A DNA stretch of 64,000 bases from Hermatobates lingyangjiaoensis (GCA_026182355.1 JAPFBL010000239.1:1110001-1174000); one strand, 5' to 3'. Counted from the first letter of the stretch, positions 20,901 through 32,572 are shown. Program-made: numbers and translations. Notes: generated by a model from the sequence alone, not told the origin.

Positions 20901-22930
20901 TTTAATGTTGAGATTGTTTACTTATCATACTAAAAGGATAAAACTTGTTCAATTAAAATCATTGAGTTGCTAATCAATTTGATTAAATATAAACTGGTTT
21001 CAATGCGGAATCATTTGACTTTCTTGTTAAGAGAAACAGAAAACAGTTTTCAATTTGCTAAGATGTTTACTGTACTGGGGGGGTAGTAACCCTGTGGGGT
21101 GGGGGAGGGAGAATCGATAAAAGAGATAAGGTGAGGTCTGGACGTCAGTTAACGCGCCCTCAATTGCATAATGGCAGAGATTGGAGAAGGCCCTGGTGGA
21201 AATCGATCAGAGTTGGTCATTTAGGGGCTCTTGTTCCGGCAATCCACTTTCTGTTTTTATCCCTTTCATTTGCTTACCTCATTACCCTTATCCCCACCCA
21301 CTCCCTCGTCATGACGTCATTTCACACGGAGCTAAGCTCTGCTTAACAATCCATAAACAAGCCTGTCGTTTATATCACACTATACTATCAATACGACCAT
21401 TTTAATATATGAATAACTTTCTGTTTTGATTTACTCTAAGTTAGGAGGTATCAAACATATTTTTGTCTGGAGGCCGAATACAGCTTAATCTGGTCTCAAG
21501 CAGGCCATACCAGTAAGCTCATTGCAAACTTAGATAGAACTAACAATTATTACACTTCTTTCTTTGTATTAGTTACTAATACTAACAGTAACTGCAAATA
21601 AGAATAAGCCAATTATAAAAATCTCTATTAAATGAATATTACTTTTATGAAATATATAAATAACTATCTAATACCTTAAAAAGAATATGAATGATGTTAA
21701 TAACAATTTTACTCATTTGAATGTGTTATGCATAAAAGCTGATCACAGTAATAGTAACATTGTTATATAACAATTAGTCACTACTTTAACATTTTTTCCA
21801 ACATACGGAGAGCAATGTGAACAAATGAATATCAATACTTTCATCAGTTACAATAGAAAATGTTGAAAATGAAACTTGCGTTTGATAAAAATTTCTGAGA
21901 TTCTATTTGAGACGGTATTTCTTGTCAAGTTATATGGCAAAGAAGAAATCGAAAAGCAGAGTTTGAATCAAGCCCTTGATCAACAAGTTCAAAGGTAAAC
22001 GCAAACGACTGGGCTACCCTGGCTCGTACACTTCTCAAAAAAAGAAACTCTGTCATATTATTTAAACGAATTAACACTAGTGTTGTTCAGAAAAACTGGA
22101 AAACTAATCAAGAAACAGTATATTCCAAATATTGTACCATTTTTAATAATAAATGTACCATGCAGACGGTTACTTAAACTCACAATTGTAATCACACTAT
22201 ATTTTATTATTCTTAAATTATATACTTATTTAATAATAATAGTTATTCTTATTTAATATCTAAAGTATAACAAGAATTTATATTCCTTTAAAAAAAAAGA
22301 AAACATTTTCAATGTTATTAAATTAGTAAAATTAATTACAGAGAAAATAATCTCGGATTTTAGTAATTAAGACATGCAGTAATAAGTCCATCAAATGTAA
22401 AAGTAATTAAAATAATTCCTCTGGGAATTCGGAAAAAACCGGGAGATTTCCCTCGGGGGCTGACCCTTGTGTATCATATTTTTAGAGACGCTGCGCGAGA
22501 GAGGGCTCTGCTTCTTCCACTGACCCTTACTTACAACTGTCTTCATTTATTTTAGTTATGAAGAAAACAAAAAACTAGTCCATCAGACAGATTTGGGTTC
22601 ATCATTGATTTATAAAAGATTTCTTTCATTTTTCTATTCACAGTATCAAACAATTTAGTTTGCTTTTACTACTTCCTAAATAAATTCTTCATTTTTTTTT
22701 ACCTTCCTTTATCCTCCCCCTTCCCCTCAATATGAAATACAGAGTATTGCACTTCTTAAATATATTGTTTATTATTCTTTTATGTTCCTTTATCCCTCCT
22801 TTGCTCTCGCAAAACATAAGAGTATTGCGTTCCCATCAAAATATCGATATCAATTTTTCAAATAAACGTTTTGATGTTCCACTAAGTCCTATAGACCTAT
22901 AGAAAAGGTTTTGTAAATCACTCTGTCTGA
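20901..22930. other. Unassigned, with GC-richer patch
   Basis: A GC-richer patch at 21070-21370 includes GGGGGGGTAGTAACCC and TCATGACGTCATTTCAC (a CRE-like TGACGTCA, possibly chance). I found no convincing exon. The rest is AT-rich. Confidence 0.4.
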
Positions 22931-22932
22931 GC

Positions 22933-22954
22933 ATGTGTGTGTGTGTGTGTGTGT

Positions 22955-23021
<67 letters not shown>
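22933..23021. repeat. (TG)n microsatellite
   Basis: About 88 bases of near-perfect TG repeat with one GTGAGTG interruption. Confidence 0.95.
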
Positions 23022-23028
<7 letters not shown>

Positions 23029-23067
23029 ATATATACAATTAAAAGAAACGGTCCAGAGGACTTTTTT

Positions 23068-23151
23068 AAATAAAATAAATTCAAAACGATGGAAACACAC
23101 AGAAAGACACAGACACTGTGTCTGTGTCTTTCTGTGTGTTTCCTTCGAATT

Positions 23152-23182
<31 letters not shown>
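23068..23182. repeat. Perfect palindrome plus (TA)n
   Basis: GAAACACACAGAAAGACACA and its mirror TGTGTCTTTCTGTGTGTTTC meet at a centre near 23117, with outer arms AAATAAATTC/GAATTTATTT. The bases resemble the outer arm of family D or F tails without the ribozyme core. Confidence 0.8.
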
Positions 23183-23189
<7 letters not shown>

Positions 23190-23410
23190 AATCAATCATC
23201 AAACCACAATAAGAAATGGGAAAACAAGACTAAGATCTTTCAACCGTAACAAGGTGTCTTCGTCAGAGTCTAAAACCCATCGTTAGTCAATTGGGTTTTT
23301 GACTCTGACGAAGACGGCTTGTTACGGTTGAAAGATCTTAGTCTTGTTTTCCCATTTCTTATTGTGGTTTGATAATTGATTGTTATTTCACGTGTTTAAG
23401 TGAAATCTCT
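23190..23410. repeat. Family A palindrome, two ribozyme cores
   Basis: Arms run from ATCATCAAACCACAATAAG (about 23196) to its mirror (about 23370). The plus arm has CTGACGA at 23303-23309 and GAAAGATCTTAGTC at about 23329. The minus arm has the mirrored TCGTCAG and GACTAAGATCTTTC. Both appear intact. Confidence 0.8.
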
Positions 23411-23460
23411 TTATACATAAGTGTGTGTATCTGTGAGTATGTGTGTGTGGGTGTGTGTGT

Positions 23461-23548
23461 GTCTTGTTTTCCCGTTTCATGTTGTGGTTTGATCATTGAT
23501 TGTTATTTCACGTATTTATGTAAAATATTTATATATATATATATATAT
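23461..23548 (+). repeat. Family A 3' tail fragment with (TA)n
   Basis: Starts at GTCTTGTTTTCCCGTTTCAT, so only the part after the ribozyme is present, ending in TTTCACGTATTTATGTAAAA and TA repeats. A (TG)n run is directly 5'. Confidence 0.75.
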
Positions 23549-23775
23549 TCAATGATCAAACCATAATGCGAGATGGGAAGACAGGACTAGGATCTTTTGG
23601 CCGCGGCGGGTGGTCTTCGTCAGAGTCAAAAACCCAACTGAGGGTTGGGTTTTTGACTCTGACGAAGACCGCTTGTTGCGGTTGAAAAATCTTAGTCTTG
23701 TTTTCCCATTTCTTATTGTGGTTTGATCATTGATTGTTATTTCACGTGTTGATGTGAAATCTTTTTATTATATAT
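23549..23775. repeat. Family A palindrome
   Basis: Centre near 23638 (AAAAACCCAACTGAGGGTTG). The plus arm has CTGACGA at 23658-23664, then GCTTGTTGCGGTT, then GAAAAATCTTAGTC, in which helix III AGATCT has become AAATCT. The minus arm carries several GC substitutions (GGCCGCGGCGGG), so the arms have diverged. Confidence 0.75.
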
Positions 23776-25141
23776 ATAGTGTATATAGTATAGTATCAGT
23801 TATATTAATGAAGTTTTATTATAACTACTGAAACATATTTCTTTAGTTAAATAACAGAGTCATAGCAGAGTCTATTAATCCGCTGTTTTTAAACCTTAGC
23901 GTATAGTAATTATTTGAGATTGTTGGTGGGAGGGGTGGGGGAGTGGCTTGTTTTGTTTATGGTTATGTAACCTCCCCGCATTTCCTATCCGTTAAGCTTA
24001 AGGTATTTATTAACGTGTCGTCATATGTGTTTAATGTTCTAATAAATTTCCGCGTTAATGCATTTCCTTTTGTAATATATACTACAAAAAGAAGATATGT
24101 CAATAATGCTTTAGATACTTTCTTCAATAAGGTATTTTAACTTTCATTTTTCTTTTGTCCTTTGTTATTTTACTTTTACTTGTTGCATTTTTGTTCGCTG
24201 GTTTTTCATATTCTGCGGAAATACTTTCCAGTATTATTACTAATTCTCAATAAATTCATTTTAGCCGTGATAATAATAATAATAATGTGAAAAATAGGAT
24301 TGTATATTTTGTTAATCTTGTTTTTTTTTGTTTTCGAATATTTTGTGGAGTTGTTCTCTCAAAGTTGTTTATATTATAGTATTACTAATCATTGATCTTG
24401 TTTTTAGCTCTCTTAATAATAAAAGAACTAATATAATTATTATAATTACGTCAACATAATAACTAATGTGGTAGTACGCATAGCTATTTACAATAACTAT
24501 TTCAATGAAACTAACTAAAAAAACCACCGATAGTGAGCAGCACCAGTTATCTGGTATTGCTATGAAAAGAACGTTCATCCGTAAAACATGAAAGAGGAAA
24601 AAAGAGAAAACAAAACACTTATTATATAATTAAAAACTAAAATCAATATCAACTTTAATTTCAACCTTGCATTTATCATTCAATTAGCTTATTTAGAAAC
24701 AAAATATTCGTAAATAAAAAAATTATTAATTCATTATTTATAATGAATAATAAATAAAATATTGGTGGTACTCCCTTCAGCAAGGCGTTGCTCTTTATAT
24801 GACATAAACACTCAATATTTTTCATTAGTTCTTTTTATTTTTTCTTTAATTATTTTATTTTTCAAACCAAAATATTCTTTCTATGAAATATTAGTCCCTC
24901 TCTCTGACTTCACAGTCTGCTGAGGATAGCATTATTCTCAGAGTTTCAGTTCACGCATTCAACAGTTGTTATTCTCCACCTATTATTCTTCCAACAAGAA
25001 TTTGCCAGCTTTGATTTATTCAATACGGAAATAAAATTGTCCTCGTGCTGGTGAAATGCCCAACCGCGTCTGGTTTGAAATATTATTTTGTTTTCTTCCA
25101 ATTTACAAAAATAAATAAATAAATTTTTAGTCTTAGGACAA

Positions 25142-25142
<1 letters not shown>
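23776..25142. other. AT-rich spacer, nothing recognised
   Basis: Contains short (TAA)n near 24270. No gene or family repeat recognised. Confidence 0.5.
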
Positions 25143-25181
<39 letters not shown>

Positions 25182-25316
25182 GTTCAATATAAGCAAAGAA
25201 ACATAGAGAAATCAGAAGAACACACTTACAGTCTCTAATTTTCGGTTTGAACCGTCTTCAGGAGAGATAAGAGAGGGAAACCAAGCGCACTGGATCAGAG
25301 ACGGTTGGAGACCAAC
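25143..25316 (-). repeat. (TA)n and family B end with ribozyme, minus strand
   Basis: TA repeat 25143-25181, then the family B end reading on the minus strand. TTCGGTTTGAACCGTCTTCAG at about 25241-25261 is the reverse of the intact core (CTGAAGA, GGTT/AACC, GAAA, AATT). It lies 3' of the PLE fragment encoded at 25592-26000. Confidence 0.8.
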
Positions 25317-25591
25317 AGTGTTGCCGCATGCGCGCCCGTTCACAGAAAATAAGGTAGACAGGAATCAATTTATAATTAATTTATAATTTATAAAATAATG
25401 GAATATGAAAACAATAAATATATAAAAAAGAAAAAATTGAAAAAATAAGGGAAATTGATACAGAGAAATTGGTACATAAACAAAAGTGCTGACTAAGCTA
25501 TGATAAAATAAAATAAAACTAAGAATACAAATAATAATAACAAATGAAATAATTTAATAAAAAATGTGAAAAGGCAAGGAACTTTTAGACA
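25317..25591 (-). other. PLE 3' untranslated region
   Basis: Sequence between the PLE stop codon (25592) and the family B ribozyme. It is A-rich on the plus strand, i.e. T-rich on the coding strand, as in the 3' leader at 16578. Confidence 0.6.
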
Positions 25592-25995
25592 TTATCGCTT
25601 TAGATTGAGGCCAGGTGCACTGCGCGCACTTAATAGCCAAATATGGGCTTCTTCGGAGGCTCGTAGTGTGAGATCTTTGCTGTCAGGGGGTATTTGTCGC
25701 AGAATCTGTAACCTGTAGCACTCATTAAAAGGGAGACCGTGGCTATTGGCATGTATGGCAATGGGAAGATGGGAGCGGCTATTGACTGAAGCTCTTTGAT
25801 TGTTCATACGGAGACTAAACTTGGTGGATGCTTGGCCTACGTAGAACGAATCACACTTGGTACACACCAAACGGTACACACAGTTTTTGGAGGTACACGA
25901 GCAGTCAGTTGCAACAGGATAGAGGGTGTTATGGGGGGGAGCTGTGAAGTGTGGTTGGGGATTTATAATGGGACACGTGAGGCAACCTCGACGTC

Positions 25996-25999
<4 letters not shown>
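25592..25999 (-). pseudogene. PLE GIY-YIG endonuclease C-terminus, 5'-truncated
   Basis: About 136 codons open to the (TA)n junction at 25999-26032. It begins GRRGCLTCPIINP (linker Cys motif), continues to CVYRLVCTKCDSFYVGQAST (GIY-YIG motif), then LRASEEAHIWLL with the catalytic Glu, ending APGLNLKR. It is clearly homologous to residues ~465-599 of the 14757-16577 protein but distinct in sequence, so it belongs to a sister subfamily. No reverse transcriptase remains. Both ends meet family B hairpin sequence. Confidence 0.9.

Positions 26000-26032
<33 letters not shown>
26000..26032. repeat. (TA)n at truncated PLE 5' end
   Basis: About 33 bases of TA directly joined to the open PLE frame, like the junction at 14711-14756. 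Confidence 0.9.
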
Positions 26033-26035
<3 letters not shown>

Positions 26036-26236
26036 TTTTTTGATGAAAATACGATCCGAAATGGACAAGTAGAGTTCAATGTACTCTAAACGGTCTCCGA
26101 CCGTCTTTGTACCAGTGCGCTTGGTTTCCCTCTCTTATCTCTCCTGAAAACGGTTCAACCGAAAATTAGAGACTGTAAGTGTGTGTTTTTAATTTCTTTA
26201 TGTTTCTTTATGTACATTGAACTGTATATATATATA
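26033..26236 (+). repeat. Family B end, ribozyme slightly altered
   Basis: Left half: TACGATCCGAAATGGACAAG and GAGTTCAATGTA (outer arm). Right half has CTGAAAACGGTTCAACCG then AAAATTAGAGAC: the core box is CTGAAAA instead of CTGAAGA, so G8 is lost and cleavage should fail. Ends in short TA. Confidence 0.75.
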
Positions 26237-26238
26237 AC

Positions 26239-26370
26239 GACTGTTTCCGTGGACAGGTTCTGAGACAGATAACTAATAACAATTCAAAAGTCACTCTGAG
26301 GGCTTCAGAAGAAGCTTTTATTGGACTTCTAGGGGGTAGATCTGCTCCTGGGCTTAACCACAATTGTTGA
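26239..26370 (+). pseudogene. PLE endonuclease C-terminal fragment
   Basis: Forty-three codons, DCFRGQVLRQ to PGLNHNC and a stop at 26368-26370, aligning with the last part of the 14757-16577 protein (NDCFRVKILRK to PGLNLIR). It includes RASEEAFIGLLG with the catalytic Glu. The 5' end again abuts (TA)n. Confidence 0.85.
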
Positions 26371-26690
26371 TAATTCCTTTTTGTTTATTTTAGTCTCTTA
26401 GTGTATCTGTTGTTTACTTATTTATTTTTATTTTTTTGAGTTTTTTCACCGATACTAATAGTTTTTGTTTTCATTTGTTATAATTTATTTTGCTTTTATT
26501 TCTTTATCTATCCTTGCCTCCTTCCTCTACCTCCGTAAGTTGACTACACTGTTCTGTGCTTCCTCAAGACCACCGGCCAGTTGTCTGCCTGCGGAGCGAC
26601 TCGTTTCTATCTTCCTGATGACATCGAAAAATAGTAGTGAGTTTCTGTTTCATTTCTGAGTGTTCTTTGTGTCAATGTAGTTAATATATC
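26371..26690 (+). other. PLE 3' region with family M hammerhead
   Basis: T-rich leader, then GCGGAGCGACTCG and the ribozyme at about 26595-26650: CTGATGA, a shortened stem II, TCG, AAAA, then ATAGTAGTGAG. Compared with the fuller copy at 57923, six bases of stem II are missing, so this one is probably inactive. The GTGAGTTTCTGTTTCATTTC tail is shared. Confidence 0.7.
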
Positions 26691-26744
26691 TATATTTATT
26701 TATATATAATGGATTATTTACCACAATCAAACTAATTTGGAAAC

Positions 26745-27190
26745 AAATGCTAAGGCCTTTCGTCAACACATCATCAGAGAGCAAGTGAGCTAAAAAATAA
26801 TAAATACTTATTAACCTGGTTTATTGAAGTTTCTAGAATTGTTGGTAACCCTGAATGTGTTTAATGATAAAGAAGTCCTCATCTGTTTAATTATTCCGCT
26901 AATCAAAACTTCATCCAATTTATAGAGTCCTAGGCTATTGTTCATTAATTTCTCATAAAAGTTGTTTATGAGTGCACTTTCCACAATATTTCTTCTTCTT
27001 TCTGAAGGCACAAATATTAATTCATTTGCTTCATTCCAGTTAATCACATGATTACTGTTTCTTATGTGCATGAACAAGACACTCTTTTCGTATTCTCTTC
27101 AGATCGAATATTTGTGTTGTTTTATCCTTGTAATAAGACCTTTGCTTGTCTGTCCAATGTAAGACATTTCTAAATAAGACACATTTAATC
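26745..27190 (-). pseudogene. Family H PLE endonuclease relic with 3' hammerhead
   Basis: The minus-strand frame at 26811-27077 (MFMHIRNSNHVINWNEANEL...) matches the C-terminal half of the PLE endonuclease at 60387-61104. Upstream, across a frame break, the 27090-27185 segment encodes SYIGQTSKGL, the YIG motif, so the GIY-YIG domain extends to about 27190. Immediately 3' of the stop lies the family H ribozyme (26749-26785): CTGATGA, stem II, ACGAAAGGCCTTAG. The gene is broken by substitutions and a frameshift. Confidence 0.85.
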
Positions 27191-27254
27191 CATCTATTAC
27201 ATCAAATGTTATTTTGTCTATTATTCATATATATAAATTATATATTCGCTTCTC

Positions 27255-27412
27255 AACGCGAGTACTTCGCACTTCTTCCCGATGACGACGGATGTCGAAA
27301 TATCGAAGTGAGTTCTGTAGTGTCTTTCTGTGTTCTTTTCTCTGTGTTAAAGTGTTTATTGTCCACACGGACCTTTCATTTTATTCGAAGTTAAATTATA
27401 TATATATATACC
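27255..27412 (+). repeat. Family F end with hammerhead and (TA)n
   Basis: CCGATGA at 27279-27285 (second base altered from the CTGATGA consensus), stem II GAC/GTC, GAAA 27297-27300, helix III ATAT, cleavage base C 27304, and stem I CTTC/GAAG. The tail carries GTCCACACGGACC, a parallel of the GTCCAGTTTGGATCG block in families C and D, and ends in TA at 27398-27410. Confidence 0.75.
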
Positions 27413-27573
27413 AAGAATTCTGTTGTATTCCTTAAACTGTAAGGCACTGTAGGAAGCCCTACCAGTATATGAGTAACGACATATATTGATTATTTTAACT
27501 AATTTTCTGGATAAGTAAATATATCTCTGGCAAATAACGACGATAATGATTAGCCAAATACTCGGCTTGTGTA

Positions 27574-27575
<2 letters not shown>

Positions 27576-27629
<54 letters not shown>

Positions 27630-27690
27630 GGGGGGAGGGGGGATAAACTGCTTGTCAATCAAACAGGGTTAGAACTATAACCCTGTTGTT
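27576..27690. repeat. (TG)n microsatellite and small hairpin
   Basis: TG repeat 27576-27625 followed by a G-rich run. Then ACAGGGTTA-GAACTA-TAACCCTGT (27663-27686) forms a perfect nine-base-pair stem. Confidence 0.85.
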
Positions 27691-29910
27691 GTTTCTCAAC
27701 AACAAAATCTTTTGTTGATAACTAGTACGACTTGATTTGGAATGTTATAGTTCTAAGTAGAATAGAACCAATAATCAAACTGTCAAAGACCCATTAAAAA
27801 AGAGCAAAATTTAATGTGAGTCATTAAAGGATTTCGCTATGGTTGATTAATAATTTAGAATTCCTTCTAACAAATACATTTTCAATTCACACCTTTCAAT
27901 AATAAACAATGAAAAATTATTCTCTTGTAGCATACAATATATTATAGTTTAGATAGGAACAAAAGTTAAATAAAGTTATGCATCAAATAAACCAACTCTA
28001 GTAATGAGAGGGTGAACTTGCCGAAGCAGTAACTTCGGCTTTATGAATTCGTAATACCCTCCATGAAATACATAATTTCCAAATCTAATTTTAATAAAAT
28101 ATTAAACATTTATTTAACTTTAATAGAAATGTCAAACATACTTATATATTTGGAATGATCTATTGAAATCACTCTGAAGGAAGTTTACTTAAAAGTTTTA
28201 TATGAATAGTAATATTTTTTATCGCATTATCAAACTTCAAAGCTACTCTGTGCAACGGTTTCTTTTATATCACTTCTTTCAACTTTTGTGATAAACCACA
28301 ACACAGTAATCGAGTTCAAGTTTTTTACAGATATGTTTGAAGTCTCTTACATTTTCTGCTTTATTGTCATGCTTATTAAAATAATTTAATTAGAAATATA
28401 ATGAATAAACTATAAAATTTTCTGGGTAACATCTGTAACTTTCCAGTTTTATTATTTCCTAACTCCAAATTTCTTTCGCTTTAATCGATCAACACACCAA
28501 TACTTCATCATTATTGCATAAATGTTTTCCTCTTTATTATAATAAAATTTATAGAACAAAAAACTATTTATACCATAACTTTCATTCTAAAAGCATATTT
28601 ATTAGTCAAATACATTATTTATTGATAGAATAGTTTAACGTAATTGAAGTGTAAGAAATTCGCAAACTTATACTTGTCTTTGTATGGAATTGTGTCTTTT
28701 CTGTTTCAACACAGTTCCGTTTAGATTTGTGAACCTGGAGCCCAAAGTTAAAGCCCTGCTCCTTACGCTGTTCGACCGGCTCACGTTAAACGTTAACGTA
28801 GGTCCAATTCCCACTATTGTCTTCTATTTATTCAATTAATTACAGTTTAGACCCCTTCATTCAAATAAATATTAAAAACAACCGTGAGTTATATATGGCT
28901 TTACAAACAGCGGCATTAAAAAGAAAGAAGAATGAAAAATAAATTCTCTCAACATAAGTCAAATAAAATTACTGACTCCAGATGTAATATCTATTTCTGG
29001 TGTACTCGTACAATAAATCTAACCAGTTTTTTTCTAGGAAAGATCTTAGTCCCATTTTTGGAATCTTATTGTTGTGTAGGCAATGTTTTTTTGTATTGTA
29101 AGTATTTTACTTTAAATTCATGGCGCTATTCTCTGTGCCAAGGGGACTTTTTGTACTTACTTCCAAAACATAAGTATGAATTCAAAAAAGAACCTCCTGT
29201 TATTTGTATAAAAAATGCTGATCTACCGCGCATATATAATGCAACAAGACCAATAACTGAGGAGCTTTACAATAAAGTCATTGTTTGTAAAATTATCGCA
29301 TCACGGTTTCAATGGGAAATAAATTTAATTTCATGATTGAAATTTGTTTTATCTAAAAAGGGCAGCATTTCTTTTTCAAGGATTCAATTTCCAATTCAGT
29401 TAGCATTTGCCATGACTATTCATTCATAAGTCTCAAGGAGAGACTTTACAGAAATTATTAGTTCGTTTAGGTAAAACAGTATTTCAACATGGCCAATTAC
29501 ATGAACTCACAGTAAGGTCATTTAAAGTTTATTTGCATTTAAGCGAACATGACTGCATTAAAAAGGAAGGTGATGGATGATGCAACGGGTCACGGGTAGT
29601 GTAGTTTAGTATATAATTTGAAACTTTTCGTTAGACACCATCTACAGGTCTATGGAGAGCAAACACATCAACTAGTTGTTTAATAGTTAAATAAATGTGA
29701 AACAAGGGAAAAGGTTTTCTAAATATAATGAAACTTTCTAATAATCTTCTGTGGATCGATAGAAAGTTAATAGAAAAGTCCCTTGCAAATTGGTTCTGTC
29801 ATCGTAATTTCTGTTAACGATAGATAAACAGTTTGTTTTATAAGGTAGCTGCATATCTTGATCTACAGAGAAGGTTAACTGAAATCATTGATGAAATTAG
29901 AATATACCTA
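27691..29910. other. AT-rich spacer, nothing certain
   Basis: A moderately GC-rich patch at 28720-28810 is unassigned. An open frame of 134 codons at 28932-29336 has no recognisable domain and AT-driven composition, so I do not call it a gene. Confidence 0.5.
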
Positions 29911-30190
29911 AAGGGTCCAGGTTAGCTCAGTGGTTAATATACTCGCCTCTGAACTAGTAGGTCTGGGGTTCGATACTCAGCTGGCCCTCGATTTATTCAC
30001 GCGGGAGGTAAATAAATCTGAGTACGTCATCCCACGGAGAGGATGTTAAGCCGTCGGTCTCGAGCCTGTACGATGCCAAATACTCGTTAAAGATCCCTAC
30101 TCTAAATACACTTCAGTTAGACAAAATTTAGGACTCCCAATTTAGAATTAATCTTCATTGTGTACCATCATGTTTCTGCATCTTGTGCTT
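29911..30190 (+). mobile_element. tRNA-derived SINE, best copy
   Basis: Clear polymerase III promoter: A box TTAGCTCAGTGG (29922-29933) and B box GGTTCGATACT (29967-29977). After the tRNA-like head comes GGCCCTCGATTTATTCACGC, a central block GGAGAGGATGTTAAGCCGTC, then GTACGATGCC, ACTCGTTAAAGATCCCTAC and a 3' block TTAGACAAAATTTAGGACTC. The central block is conserved in all copies here and may belong to a named SINE core-domain superfamily, which I cannot assign without a library. Confidence 0.88.
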
Positions 30191-30191
30191 T

Positions 30192-30312
30192 AGTTGGGTT
30201 TTTGACTCTAACAAAAACAGCTTGTTACGGTTAAAAGATCTTATTTTCTCACCTTTAGTATTATGGTTTGACCATTGATTGTTCTTTCACCTTTTATATA
30301 ATTATATATATA
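30192..30312 (+). repeat. Family A end, degenerate
   Basis: GACTCTAACAAAAACAGCTTG shows the core box mutated from CTGACGA to CTAACAA. AAAAGATCTTATT and a TTTGACCATTGATTGTTCTT tail follow. Confidence 0.7.
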
Positions 30313-30440
30313 AGCTTTAACACATAGGAAAGAAACACAGAAAGTCACTACAGAACTCACTTCGATATTTTGACAACCGTCGTCATCAGGAACAAGTTCG
30401 AAGTACTCGCGTTGAGAAGCAAACTGCTACTTATATATAT
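30313..30440 (-). repeat. Family F end with hammerhead, minus strand
   Basis: Minus strand: CTGATGA (reverse of TCATCAG near 30384), stem II GAC/GTC, then CAAAATATCGAAGTGAG. The catalytic GAAA is CAAA here, so activity is doubtful. The AACACATAGGAAAGAAACAC tail parallels 27310-27350. Confidence 0.65.
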
Positions 30441-30447
30441 ATTTCAT

Positions 30448-30609
30448 TGAATAACTGACAGTATTTTACTGATGTCATTCTCTTCACCAGTTTTTCGAGG
30501 TTTCTGGTGAAACCAGTTTTTCGATAAACTGGTGAAGAAAATGACATCAGTGAAATACGGTCAGTTATTCAATGAAATATGCTTGAATGAAGGGCTGCTC
30601 CCAAATTTT

Positions 30610-30650
<41 letters not shown>
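30448..30650. repeat. Family K palindrome and (TA)n
   Basis: Arms ATTTCATTGAATAACTGAC (30448) and its mirror ending about 30580, with internal TCACCAGTTTTTCGA steps. No hammerhead core seen. The right side continues CTTGAATGAAGGGCTGCTCC, resembling the family E terminal TTTGCTGCC block, then (CA)n and (TA)n to 30648. Confidence 0.7.
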
Positions 30651-30651
<1 letters not shown>

Positions 30652-30853
30652 AAAATTAGAATAAAATGAAAGGTTTATTTTTATACTGTGCGCTTTATTA
30701 ATGTTTCAATACTTATTTATACTTTTAAGATTCAAAATATTAAATTTTTATTACTGTCTCATTACTTGAGATACTTCTCATGGAGCTGTTATCACAACGT
30801 AATCCCCAAAGAAGAGTATCGTCATATAAAAAATACTAAAGCATTTGTTGTTG

Positions 30854-30854
<1 letters not shown>

Positions 30855-30930
<76 letters not shown>
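30855..30930. repeat. (CT)n microsatellite
   Basis: About 75 bases of CT repeat with one TTCT interruption, ending in CTGTCTGTCTATCTATG. Confidence 0.95.
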
Positions 30931-30932
<2 letters not shown>

Positions 30933-30960
30933 GTCTATCTATGTCTATCCGCCTCGGTGA

Positions 30961-31679
30961 GATTTTGTAAATAAGAAAAAAAAAAAGGGAATTTTAATTA
31001 TTAAAGTGGAATTCAAGATAATCTACGAAGGTGGAAAAAAATACATGAAGGGCCCCAGGTTGCCCATGCCTTAGTTAATGTTAGGAGCAAAAAAAAAAGA
31101 AAAAGATTTATCTAAAGTCATTTGGAGCAATGGTTTTGAAAAAGTCGTAACAATTATAGACTAATGGTTTCAACTGTTGTGATCAAGTGGTAGTTAGTTT
31201 TGTTCTTAGTTTTATGGTGGTATAAAAGTAATTGGAGCTTGTGACTGTGGAAGGATTGTGGAGTGAGAGGGGGGGGGGGGTGACAAATGAGAACGTAATT
31301 GAGATGTTACATTCTCAAGTTGGTTGTCGAGGAAAGAAGAAGTTTTTTTTACAAGTTTATGAAGAAAAGAATAACTTTTAGAAGTTTTAGAAGATATGGA
31401 CTCGAATAAAGTTTCCACTTGCTGGCTTTTAAAAGCTACAATATTCTCCCTGGAGAACAATACACACACTCGGAGAATAGAAGTCAAACGCAATGCTAAT
31501 AAATCTTCTTTCCTTTTACTTTTAATTTTAAATCTTTTAGTTTCTTCAATCTTGAATCAATCATTTAAGGTTAAAAAGTGTTCTAACTTACATAACTCCA
31601 AAAAAAGTATACTAATCAAGGAGAATTTGAAATCTTTATTACTAATCCATTCAATTTGAAGTTTTAACAGATTTGTTTA
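30961..31679. other. Spacer, nothing recognised
   Basis: Contains a G run at 31269-31280. No gene or repeat family member recognised. Confidence 0.5.
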
Positions 31680-31991
31680 CTGAAAGTCTGTAGAGGCTGT
31701 CCTAAATACTTTGATTATGATTCATTACTTGGGCAGTCTGTTATAGAGTAGTATTTACTCATATTTGGGGATATCAAGAAACTAACAAGGCGTTTCGAAA
31801 GCTTAGTGTTGTTCTTAGTTTAGGTTAACATCTGCACTATTGAGTGCCAATCTACGGGACGGAGTTAAAAAAGAAATCCTCTAAGACACTATTTTCTTAA
31901 TCAGTCTTGTAGGATCAAATCTCAACAGGAAAGATGTAAACCTGAAGAAGAAGACTAAGCGTTCGAAATGCGTTGTTAGTTTCATATTATA

Positions 31992-31993
<2 letters not shown>
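31680..31993. repeat. Family G palindrome
   Basis: Left: AGTAGTATTTACTCATATTTG, then AACTAACAAGGCGTTTCGAAAG (minus-strand end). Right: CTGAAGA (31940-31946), AGAAGACTAAGCGTTCGAAA, TGCGTTGTTAGTTTC. Helix III is ATGCGT rather than the self-complementary ACGCGT seen elsewhere. The outer 110 bases (31680-31790) are duplicated at 32478-32575. Confidence 0.7.
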
Positions 31994-32044
<51 letters not shown>

Positions 32045-32340
32045 AAACTAAAGTTTATCGGGACTCGGTCAGTTCTTCAGGTTCAAATTAAACTCTCATT
32101 ACCCACTTTCGGTTTATATTTAAAACTTTTTTCATAGGCAGAAGTATACATTTTGATACAGAAAAACTAAGTATTACATTACAAATTATTTTATAATCAA
32201 ATTAAAGTCTCATTGCCAACTAATCGCAGTTGGTAATCGTTTCGTTAAACCGAAACTTTGGCAATGAGAGTTTAATTTGAACCTGAAGAACTGACCGAGT
32301 CCCGATAAACTTTAGTTTTGTTTCTATTCCACGGTCGATA
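31994..32340. repeat. (TA)n and family I palindrome
   Basis: TA 31994-32040. Arms: AAAGTTTATCGGGACTCGGT (about 32048) through TTTCGGTTTATATTT, and the mirror AAACCGAAACTTTGGCAATG through CTGACCGAGTCCCGATAAAC (to about 32320). CTATGAA-like and GAAAC segments flank a stem in the way a hammerhead would, but the CTGANGA box is absent (see family I finding). Confidence 0.7.
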
Positions 32341-32394
32341 CTTTTATCAATATATAAACTACAATAACATGAAAAAAACACAGAAAAGAAACCG

Positions 32395-32572
32395 AAACTC
32401 ACTACTATATTCTGATTCCGCCTCGTCATCAGGAGGATAGCAACGAGTCGCTCCGCGGACAGACCACGACTTAGACTGAAAGTCTGCAGAGGCTGTCCCG
32501 AATCCTTTGATTATGATTCATTACTTGGGTAGTCTGTTATAGTGTAGTATTTACCCTTATTTAGAGATTTCA

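Noticed and set aside
21315..21330. CRE-like promoter element TGACGTCA
   Set aside because: A single 8-bp motif without a nearby gene is expected by chance.
22836..23202. Overlapping frames rich in His-Thr or Cys-Val
   Set aside because: Translations of the (TG)n microsatellite and TA repeats; the same applies at 27356-27658, 50600-50975 and many IYIYIY frames.
28932..29336. 134-codon open frame
   Set aside because: No domain, no splice context, AT-biased codons; length is within chance for this composition once selected as the longest in the region.
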